From NCBI GenBank assembly GCA_016195145.1, contig JACQAF010000266.1, forward strand, positions 1-6,106: DNA of 6,106 nt, read 5' to 3'. A model generated the notes under the pieces. That model worked only from the letters and a program-made list of their open reading frames with translations, had not been told where the DNA came from and did not search any database. Origin of the DNA: Rhodospirillales bacterium (GTDB taxonomy: Bacteria; Pseudomonadota; Alphaproteobacteria; CACIAM-22H2). Shown here piece by piece: positions 1 to 5,574 of the stretch (positions are counted from its first letter, which is position 1; each line of letters starts with the position of its first letter). The position numbers and the translations under genes were made by a program.

Positions 1-1
1 G

Positions 2-436
2 CGCCGCCTCGCCGACGTTGTAGGCCTTATCCGTCAGGCGGCGCCCGATCTGGCGCTTAGCGCCGATCCGGTCGAGAATCGTAATTTCGAATATCATCGC
101 GGTTTGTGCTTCACCTTGTTCGCCGATCGCGCCCAGGGCGAACTCGGTCGCGGCGGGCTCTATCTCGCCGGCGAGGATCTGCAGGTCGGGCAGGGCGAGC
201 CGGCGACGGGCTTCACCCTGTTCATGGATTCGATCCTGCGCGTCCTGCCGCCGCCGGCGCCGCCTCGCCGGCTGTTCATCCCCTACGGCGCGTCGATTGC
301 GGCCGGGGTCAAGTCGCGGGCCGAAGGCTGGGCGACGGTGGCCGGGCTTGCGCCGGTTTCCGATCCGGCGGCCGAGGCGCGCCGGCTTTTGTGTTCGCAT
401 GTTCTGGTCAGCGGTGCGCCGCAGAAAGTGTCCTGA
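2..436 (+). CDS. hisZ: ATP phosphoribosyltransferase regulatory subunit HisZ, C-terminal part (5' end outside window)
   Basis: HisZ is a catalytically inactive paralogue of histidyl-tRNA synthetase. It pairs with the short form of HisG and allows the first step of histidine synthesis, the condensation of ATP and PRPP, and its feedback control by histidine; it acts in the cytoplasm. The reading frame is open from base 2, so the gene is cut by the left edge and 144 codons are visible of a protein that is usually near 380 residues. Seen in the fragment: a VENRNFEYHRGLCFTLFA segment (fragment residues 24-41) followed by GELGRGGLY (46-54), the HisZ/HisRS core signature; the usual GGRY reads GGLY here. 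A C-terminal ATGFTLFMD segment and a cysteine-containing SHVLVSG-type end also fit HisZ. The stop is three bases before purA, in the same frame, so the two genes are probably cotranscribed. Confidence 0.9.
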   Translation, partial: RRLADVVGLIRQAAPDLALSADPVENRNFEYHRGLCFTLFADRAQGELGRGGLYLAGEDLQVGQGEPATGFTLFMDSILRVLPPPAPPRRLFIPYGASIAAGVKSRAEGWATVAGLAPVSDPAAEARRLLCSHVLVSGAPQKVS

Positions 437-439
437 TTC

Positions 440-1732
440 ATGGCCAATGTTACCGTCGTTGGCGCCCAATGGGGCGACGAAGGCAAGGGAAAGATCGTCG
501 ACTGGCTGTCCGAGCGCGCCGAAATCGTGGTGCGTTTCCAGGGCGGGCACAATGCCGGCCATACGCTGGTCATCGACGGGCAGGTTTACAAGCTGAGCCT
601 GCTGCCCTCGGGCGTCGTGCGGCCGGGCAAGCTGTCGATCATCGGCAATGGCGTGGTCGTCGATCCGTGGGCGCTGATGGCCGAGATCGAGAAGATCCGC
701 GTCAAAGGGGTGACGATCACCCCCGACACCCTGAAGGTGGCGGAAAACGCGGTGCTCATTCTGCCCCTGCACGGCGAGATCGACCGGCTGCGCGAGGAAG
801 CGCGCGGCGCGGAGAAGATCGGCACCACCGGGCGCGGCATCGGCCCCGCTTACGAGGACAAGACGGCGCGGCGCGCGATCCGGGTCTGCGATCTGGCCGA
901 CGGGCCGACCATCGAGGCGAAGCTCGACGAGCTGCTGCTGCACCACAACGCGCTGCGGCGCGGTCTCGGCCATCCCGAGATCGACCGCAAGGCGCTGCGC
1001 GCGGCACTGGCCGAGATCGCGCCGAAAATCCTGCCCTTCGCCGATCCGGTGTGGGACCGGCTCAACGAAGCGCGCCGCGCCGGCACGCGCATCCTGTTCG
1101 AGGGCGCGCAGGGCGCGATGCTCGACGTCGATCACGGCACTTATCCTTACGTCACCTCGTCGAACACGGTGGCGGCGCAGGCGGCCGTCGGAGCCGGCGT
1201 CGGGCCGGGCGCGACGGGTTTCGTGCTCGGCATCACCAAGGCGTATACGACGCGGGTCGGCAGCGGTCCGTTCCCGACTGAACTCACCGACGAAACCGGC
1301 CGGCTGCTCGGCGAACGCGGGCAGGAATTCGGCGTCGTGACCGGACGGCCGCGCCGTTGCGGCTGGTTCGACGCGGTTATGGTGCGTCAGGCGATCCGGG
1401 TGGGCGGCATCCGCGGCATCGCGTTGACCAAACTCGACGTGCTCGATGGCTTCGCCGAGATCAAGATCAGCACTGCCTATCGCCGCGGCAGCGAAACCCT
1501 GCATCGGTTCCCTGCATCGACGGCCGCCCAGGCGGCGGTCGAGCCGGTCTACGAGATCTTTCCCGGCTGGCAGGAAAGCACCCGCGGCGCCCGTTCCTGG
1601 GCGGATCTGCCGGCGGCGGCGATCAAATACGTCGCCCGTATCCAGGAACTGATCGACGCGCCGGTTTCCCTTCTGTCGACCAGCCCGGAACGGGCCGACA
1701 TCATCCTCGTCCGCGACCCGTTCGCCGATTGA
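440..1732 (+). CDS. purA: Adenylosuccinate synthetase
   Basis: PurA joins IMP and aspartate using GTP to give adenylosuccinate, the first committed step from IMP to AMP, as a cytosolic dimer. The 430-residue length is normal for bacterial PurA and the protein appears complete. Motifs seen: the nucleotide loop QWGDEGKGK at residues 10-18 with catalytic Asp13; GGHNAGHT at 35-42 with catalytic His41, exactly matching the usual numbering and so supporting this ATG; GTTGRGIGPAYEDK; QGAMLDVDHGTYPYVTSSN; a GSGPFPTE segment; VTGRPRRCGWFD; and TKLDVLDG. The ATG follows the hisZ stop by three bases and has no strong Shine-Dalgarno sequence, so translation may depend on ribosomes finishing hisZ (inference). 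The next gene on this strand starts roughly 90 bases downstream and I see no convincing hairpin plus T-run between them, so read-through is possible. Confidence 0.98.
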   Translation: MANVTVVGAQWGDEGKGKIVDWLSERAEIVVRFQGGHNAGHTLVIDGQVYKLSLLPSGVVRPGKLSIIGNGVVVDPWALMAEIEKIRVKGVTITPDTLKVAENAVLILPLHGEIDRLREEARGAEKIGTTGRGIGPAYEDKTARRAIRVCDLADGPTIEAKLDELLLHHNALRRGLGHPEIDRKALRAALAEIAPKILPFADPVWDRLNEARRAGTRILFEGAQGAMLDVDHGTYPYVTSSNTVAAQAAVGAGVGPGATGFVLGITKAYTTRVGSGPFPTELTDETGRLLGERGQEFGVVTGRPRRCGWFDAVMVRQAIRVGGIRGIALTKLDVLDGFAEIKISTAYRRGSETLHRFPASTAAQAAVEPVYEIFPGWQESTRGARSWADLPAAAIKYVARIQELIDAPVSLLSTSPERADIILVRDPFAD

Positions 1733-1825
1733 GGCGCACTGTTAACCTTATCTTTGCCAACCCTGGTGTATGTCGGAGGGTCGGGTAAGAGAGGTAGCGG
1801 GGCCGGAGTGGCGGTACAGGAACAG

Positions 1826-3940
1826 ATGACTTCGCGCGCGGCAGCTGGCGCGGCGGCAAAGCCCGCCGCCGCCGCATCGCCTATGGCCAAGGCCGGCGAC
1901 CCCAAGCGTGATAGCGCTTCGCCCGCAGGCAGCGGGGGGCCGGTCGCAGCCAAGGTTGAGCTTGGCCGCCGCTTTTCCATTTATCCCCACCGGCCAATCC
2001 CCGATCTGTCGACGCCGACGGTGCCGGCCTTTGCCGGCGAAGACGGGTTTTCCAATGGCGACCCGTGCGTGGCCATGATCTGCGGCGCCGACCTACCGCC
2101 GCGCCTGGAGGTGGCTGGCGCGCTGCGCGGCCTCGGTCGCGTCGGCATCCTGCGCCTGCTCGACTTCGGCCCGGTCGTCTGGCCGGGCGCTGTCGGTTTG
2201 CGCCTCGCCATCGTTTTCGAGATGCCGGAAGGCGGCCGGGTCCTCCCTTCGGTGACGGCGACACGGCCGCCGATGGATCCGGCTAGCGTGGTCGCGGCGT
2301 TTCTTCAACCGGCGGTTACCGCGCTCGGCGAAATGTTTCAGCGCAACCTCACCCATCGCGCGATCCGCCCGGACAATCTCTATTTCCTCGATCGCGCCCG
2401 CACCCGTCTGGTGCTGGGGCCATGCGCCAGCGCCCCGCCGGGATTCGATCAACCGCCGCAGTTCGAAACCATCGAAGGGGCGATGGCCGACCCCGAAGGC
2501 CGCGGGACGGGCACCCGCGCCGACGACATGTTCGCGGTCGGCATGACCATGCTCACTCTCCTCATGGGGCGGGTGCCGGGCGCTAACCTTCATCCCGACC
2601 AGTTGCTGGAGCGGCGTATCCGCTCCGGGACGATCGACGCGCTCGTCGATACGCGCAGCCTGCCGCCAGCGATTTCCGAATGCCTGTATGGGTTGATCAA
2701 CGACAGCCCGGGCGAGCGATGGACGCTCGAACAGCTCAAGCTGTGGCTCGACGGCAAACGCCAGCAATCGCTGCGCGGCAGCGCGCCGGCGGCGCGATCG
2801 CGCGTTCCGTTCCGGCTCGGCCAGCGGGAATTATGGACCGCCCGCGATCTCGCCCAGGCGCTGGCCAAGGAATCCGAGGCGGCGTCGAAGGAGCTGCGCG
2901 CGGGCACCGTGCATGAATGGGTGCGCCGCGATCTCGGCGACCAGCGCGCCGCCGATGCGCTCGATCAGGCGGTTCCGGTCAACAACGTGGGTATCGGCCG
3001 GCGGGCGATCGAATCTCTTCACATCGCGCGCGCCTCGATCGCGCTCGATCCGGCGGCGCCGATTCGCTATCAGGGCCTGAGCGTGCATCAGGACGGGTTG
3101 GGCACCGCCCTCGCTCTTGCCCTGCAGAAGCCGGGCGGCGCGCAGATTTTCGGCGAATTGTTCCGCTCCAAGCTACCGGCATTGTGGCTGGCGGCGCAAA
3201 CCATACTCGGCAAACGGGCTTTGGCGCTGTCGGTGGCGAGCGAGCGGCTCGGGCGCTGGATCGAAGATTCAAATCTTGGCCAGGGGATCGAGCGCTGCCT
3301 TTACGAACTTAATCCGAACCTGCCGTGCCGCAGTCCGCTCGCCGCGCGATACTGGGTCGGCGAACCGGCCGACATCCTGCCGGCGCTCGAAGTGGCCGCT
3401 AAGGAAGGGCATGCCGACAGCAACCCGATCGACCGCCACATCGCCGCGTTTCTTGCCGCCCGCGTGCAAGCCGATTCCGACCGACTGCTGGCGTTGTTAA
3501 CGCCGACCCATCTCGATTCCCACGCCGCGATCGGCATGCTGAAACTGCTCGCCCGCCTGCAGGAACGCTACGGACCCACGGCGCTTCCCGGCATCGCCGG
3601 GTGGTGCGCCAAGCTCATACGGCCGGCAATCGAGGCCTTTCATTACCGCGCTTTGCGGGCGCAACTGCTGAGCGATCTCGACCGCGTCTCCCGACAGGGG
3701 AATCTACCGCAGCTTCTCGACCTGGCCGACAATCCTCAACTGCGCCAGCAGGATCAGGACGGATTCAGGGGGGCGCGCGCCGAGTATGCGACGGCGGAGC
3801 ACGAAATTGTCGACGGGGTCACGCGTGCCGAGGCGCGAACCACCTCGGCGCGGCGCTCCGGGCACGAATTTGCCGCGTTATTCGCCGCCGTGGTGGCTTC
3901 GCTCGTCACCTTCGCTGTGTTGTGGATGAAGGCGCTATGA
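1826..3940 (+). CDS. Protein-kinase-like (pseudokinase) protein with C-terminal membrane anchor, function unknown
   Basis: With the ATG at 1826 the product is 704 residues. In order: an Ala/Pro/Lys-rich, probably disordered N-terminus (1-45); a Ser/Thr-kinase-like domain (about 46-312); a largely helical region without a family I recognise (about 325-675); and one hydrophobic segment at 681-700 followed by only four residues, as in a tail-anchored membrane protein with the bulk in the cytoplasm. Kinase landmarks are THRAIRPDNLYF (176-187, catalytic loop), ADPE (221-224, APE-like), DDMFAVG (233-239, subdomain IX) and SPGERWT (294-300, with the subdomain XI Arg). Key residues are missing: the HRD aspartate is Ala179, the next lysine is Arg181, the DFG position reads LGP (197-199), there is no VAIK lysine (VAMIC, 82-86), and no glycine-rich loop is visible. 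I infer a pseudokinase used for binding or scaffolding. The start is uncertain: AGGA lies only four bases before 1826; in-frame alternatives are GTG 1808, GTG 1766 and TTG 1754. It overlaps the next gene by four bases (ATGA). Confidence 0.8.
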   Translation: MTSRAAAGAAAKPAAAASPMAKAGDPKRDSASPAGSGGPVAAKVELGRRFSIYPHRPIPDLSTPTVPAFAGEDGFSNGDPCVAMICGADLPPRLEVAGALRGLGRVGILRLLDFGPVVWPGAVGLRLAIVFEMPEGGRVLPSVTATRPPMDPASVVAAFLQPAVTALGEMFQRNLTHRAIRPDNLYFLDRARTRLVLGPCASAPPGFDQPPQFETIEGAMADPEGRGTGTRADDMFAVGMTMLTLLMGRVPGANLHPDQLLERRIRSGTIDALVDTRSLPPAISECLYGLINDSPGERWTLEQLKLWLDGKRQQSLRGSAPAARSRVPFRLGQRELWTARDLAQALAKESEAASKELRAGTVHEWVRRDLGDQRAADALDQAVPVNNVGIGRRAIESLHIARASIALDPAAPIRYQGLSVHQDGLGTALALALQKPGGAQIFGELFRSKLPALWLAAQTILGKRALALSVASERLGRWIEDSNLGQGIERCLYELNPNLPCRSPLAARYWVGEPADILPALEVAAKEGHADSNPIDRHIAAFLAARVQADSDRLLALLTPTHLDSHAAIGMLKLLARLQERYGPTALPGIAGWCAKLIRPAIEAFHYRALRAQLLSDLDRVSRQGNLPQLLDLADNPQLRQQDQDGFRGARAEYATAEHEIVDGVTRAEARTTSARRSGHEFAALFAAVVASLVTFAVLWMKAL

Positions 3941-4407
3941 AGAAAACCCAGCAAAAAATCTCCAGGAAAACGAGCAGCGGCACGGATCGTCTGGCGCGCG
4001 GCTTGATGTGGTTTCTCGCTATCGGCGGGGTAGGCGGACTGGCGATCGTCTCGCCGCCGCTCTTCCTGTTCGCGCTCGGCGGCTTCGCGCCGACGATCGT
4101 CGCATTGATCGTCGATCGCGATCCGGAGAAATACGCCGCGATTTCCGTTGGTGCGCTGAGTGTCGCCGCGATGCTCCCCTACGGGATCGATACGCTGGCG
4201 AAGAATCGGCCGATCCTCAACGACGTCTACGCATGGTTGGTCGTCTATGGGGCCGCGGCGATCGGCTGGGCGATATATATCGTCATGCCGTCGCTGGCGG
4301 TGGTTCTGGCCGATCTCGGCGTCGATATGCGCCAGCGCGAATTGCGCCGTCGTCAGGAAACGCTGATCAAGGAATGGGGGCCCGAAGTCGGCAACGCCGA
4401 TAGGTGA
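3937..4407 (+). CDS. Small multi-pass inner-membrane protein, function unknown
   Basis: This is a 156-residue protein starting at the ATG of an ATGA overlap with the preceding kinase-like gene, preceded by GAAGG four bases upstream. That arrangement predicts translational coupling and is why I prefer this start, although the frame is open further upstream. The N-terminus is strongly basic (six Lys/Arg in the first 21 residues). Hydrophobic stretches follow at about 22-38, 41-59, 66-83 and 97-126, the last possibly longer than one helix. The C-terminal 28 residues are charged and helix-like (RQRELRRRQETLIKEWG). Basic ends on both sides suggest both termini are cytoplasmic and an even number of membrane passes, probably four. 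I recognise no family, catalytic motif or transporter signature. The likely partner is the upstream pseudokinase, which also ends in a membrane segment (inference from gene order only). Confidence 0.85.
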   Translation: MKKTQQKISRKTSSGTDRLARGLMWFLAIGGVGGLAIVSPPLFLFALGGFAPTIVALIVDRDPEKYAAISVGALSVAAMLPYGIDTLAKNRPILNDVYAWLVVYGAAAIGWAIYIVMPSLAVVLADLGVDMRQRELRRRQETLIKEWGPEVGNADR

Positions 4408-4414
4408 CGCGCCG

Positions 4415-4433
4415 GCCCCTCAGGCGTCGGGGC
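4415..4433. terminator. Weak GC hairpin between convergent genes, possible terminator
   Basis: A five-base-pair perfect stem, GCCCC (4415-4419) with GGGGC (4429-4433), encloses a nine-base loop. It spans the 12-base gap between the stop of the small membrane protein (4407) and the stop of rpoH on the other strand (4420-4422), so it could act for either. There is no T-run on either strand, and an alternative CGCC/GGCG pairing (4410-4413 with 4423-4426) competes with it. It is offered only because no better terminator lies between the two converging genes. Confidence 0.2.
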
Positions 4434-5331
4434 GATGCTGGGGCGTATCCTCGATGGCATAGGCCTTGATCGCTTTCTGCAGTTTTTCGAAAGCACGCAC
4501 CTCGATCTGGCGGACGCGTTCCCGGCTGATGCCGTAGGTCTGCGAAAGATCTTCGAGCGTCGCCGGATCTTCGCGCAGGCGCCGCTCGCTCAGGATATGG
4601 CGCTCGCGCTCGTTGAGCGAACCGAGGGCGCGGGTGAGCATTTTCTGGCGCCGGTCGGTTTCTTCCGATTCGCCAAGCTTGACCTCTTGGTTCTCGGTCT
4701 CGTCGACCAGCCAGTCCTGCCATTCGCCCTCGCCCTCGTTGCGCAAGGGAGCGTTGAGCGAATGGTCGGCGCTGGCCAGGCGCCGGTTCATGTTGATGAC
4801 TTCGTCTTCGTTGACGCTCAGCTCGCGCGCGATTTTCTTGACCACCTCGGGGCTGAGGTCGCCTTCCTCGATCTGGCGCATCTGGCCCTTGATCTTGCGC
4901 AGGTTGAAGAACAGTTTCTTCTGCGCCGCCGTGGTGCCGATTTTGACCAGCGACCACGAATGCAGGATGTATTCCTGGATCGCCGCCCGGATCCACCACA
5001 TCGCATAGGTGGCGAGGCGGAAGCCGCGTTCGGGATCGAAGCGCTTGACCGCCTGCATCATGCCGACATTGCCTTCGGAGATGAGTTCGGCCAGCGGCAG
5101 ACCGTAGCCGCGATACCCCATGGCGATTTTCGCCACCAGCCGCAGGTGGCTGGTCACCAGACGATGGGCAGCCTCGGTGTCGTCATGCTCGCGCCAGCGC
5201 TTGGCGAGCATGTATTCCTCTTCCTGTTCGAGCAGCGGGAATTTGCGAATCTCGCGCAAATACCGCGACAGATTCCCCTCCGCGCTGAACACGGGAATTG
5301 ACGACCGCACTCTTGCCGAATCTCTGCTCAC
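4420..5331 (-). CDS. rpoH: RNA polymerase sigma-32 (heat-shock) factor RpoH
   Basis: RpoH directs RNA polymerase to heat-shock promoters (chaperones and proteases such as GroEL, DnaK, ClpB, Lon). The 303-residue product is of normal alphaproteobacterial length. Domains seen: region 1.2 around NLSRYLREIRKFPLLE (20-35); region 2 from SHLRLVAKIAMGYRGYGLP (61-79), with the -10-reading helix RLATYAMWWIRAAIQEYI (105-122); the RpoH box QKKLFFNLR (137-145), which separates RpoH from RpoD and other sigma factors; region 3 after it; and region 4 with a helix-turn-helix at about 258-285 (TLEDLSQTYGISRERVRQIE). The start is GTG: an in-frame TAG at 5368-5370 closes the frame 12 codons upstream and no ATG occurs before Met41. 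AAGGGG 11 bases upstream supports the GTG at 5331, but GTG at 5310 or 5292 would also retain all known domains. The rluD-like gene upstream on the same strand ends 186 bases away. It converges with the membrane-protein gene. Confidence 0.97.
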   Translation of the reverse strand: MSRDSARVRSSIPVFSAEGNLSRYLREIRKFPLLEQEEEYMLAKRWREHDDTEAAHRLVTSHLRLVAKIAMGYRGYGLPLAELISEGNVGMMQAVKRFDPERGFRLATYAMWWIRAAIQEYILHSWSLVKIGTTAAQKKLFFNLRKIKGQMRQIEEGDLSPEVVKKIARELSVNEDEVINMNRRLASADHSLNAPLRNEGEGEWQDWLVDETENQEVKLGESEETDRRQKMLTRALGSLNERERHILSERRLREDPATLEDLSQTYGISRERVRQIEVRAFEKLQKAIKAYAIEDTPQHRPDA

Positions 5332-5416
5332 GCCGAACCCGTCCCCTTCTGCCGTTGCTCGCCCGCTCTATCCCAGGATGCCGAGATGCTCCTCGACGCC
5401 GAGGTATAGGCCGAGT

Positions 5417-5440
5417 GCCCGCTGTCTAATGACGGCGGGC
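5417..5440 (-). repeat. Inverted repeat (hairpin) in the rpoH leader
   Basis: GCCCGC (5417-5422) pairs with GCGGGC (5435-5440). Inside, after one unpaired or wobble position, GTC pairs with GAC around a four-base loop, giving up to ten pairs in 24 bases. As RNA from the minus strand the internal position is a C-A mismatch; from the plus strand it would be a U-G wobble. In the rpoH direction no T-run follows it, so it is more likely a leader structure or part of a weak rluD terminator than a classical terminator. Its function is not shown by the sequence. Confidence 0.45.
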
Positions 5441-5470
5441 GTGTTCCGTTTCGGTGCGTTTCCTGACCCC

Positions 5471-5494
5471 TCGCGCTCCTAATAATAAGCGCGA
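5471..5494. repeat. Second inverted repeat near the 3' end of the rluD-like gene
   Basis: TCGCGC (5471-5476) and GCGCGA (5489-5494) form a perfect six-base inverted repeat around a twelve-base AT-rich spacer. It begins 24 bases beyond the rluD-like stop in the direction of transcription. No T-run follows in the minus direction, so it is a poor intrinsic terminator. It could be an operator-like dyad or a transcript-end stabilising hairpin; nothing in the sequence decides this. Confidence 0.3.
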
Positions 5495-5517
5495 TTGTGG
5501 CGGTTTCCTAGCTTAAC

Positions 5518-5574
5518 TTAGATATTTTCTAATTTACTTATTAATAATTTAATATCATTACTATATTTCTTCAT
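5518..5574. other. AT-rich patch inside the 3' end of the rluD-like gene
   Basis: By direct count only 7 of these 57 bases are G or C (about 12%), in a window that is otherwise clearly GC-rich. The patch codes for the final 18 residues and the stop of the rluD-like protein and continues a few bases beyond the stop. It contains a ten-base palindrome TTATTAATAA at 5538-5547 and several TATA-like hexamers on both strands (for example TATAGT and TATCTA on the minus strand). It could hold an rpoH promoter or an AT-rich protein-binding site, but none of the hexamers has a good -35 partner. Confidence 0.4.

Larger units (their letters stand above)
5332..5517 (-). promoter_or_regulatory. rpoH leader / rluD-rpoH intergenic region, no gene
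   Basis: These 186 bases separate the rluD-like stop from the rpoH GTG and must hold the rpoH ribosome binding site (AAGGGG, about 11 bases before the GTG) and probably its promoter or the end of a read-through transcript. Two inverted repeats lie within it (listed separately). I could not place a convincing -35/-10 pair: CCTATAC on the minus strand (plus 5404-5410) resembles the -10 of alphaproteobacterial sigma-32 promoters but has no CTTG at the correct distance. No small open reading frame with good support is visible. Confidence 0.45.

Noticed and set aside
106..1281. Long open frame of 391 codons overlapping hisZ and purA in another frame
   Set aside because: Arg/Ala/Gly-dominated translation typical of an off-frame shadow in GC-rich DNA; purA and hisZ in the other frame carry all the recognisable motifs.
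1742..1756. Possible CtrA site (TTAA-N7-TTAA) upstream of the kinase-like gene
   Set aside because: The first half is TTAAC, but the second half reads TTTG, so only a half-site is present; such matches are frequent by chance.
2162..2170. DFG tripeptide in the kinase-like protein (residues 113-115), which might be taken as the metal-binding motif
   Set aside because: It lies before the catalytic loop, at the subdomain IV position (ILRLLDFG), so it cannot be the DFG that follows the HRD loop; the true position reads LGP.
2093..2767. Minus-strand open frame of 224 codons opposite the kinase-like gene
   Set aside because: Antisense shadow with Arg/His-rich composition and no recognisable domain; the plus-strand frame has coherent kinase-like landmarks.
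3601..3936. Upstream extension of the membrane-protein frame into the kinase-like gene
   Set aside because: The extension is Arg/Ala-rich shadow sequence; the ATG at 3937 with GAAGG upstream and ATGA overlap is the natural start, and the basic-then-hydrophobic pattern begins there.
4435..5301. Plus-strand open frame of 288 codons opposite rpoH
   Set aside because: It is the antisense shadow of rpoH; rpoH is unmistakable and the antisense translation shows no family motif or ribosome binding site.
5404..5410. CCTATAC on the minus strand as a sigma-32-type -10 for rpoH
   Set aside because: No CTTG or TTGACA-like -35 occurs 16-18 bases upstream; the sequence there reads GTCATT.
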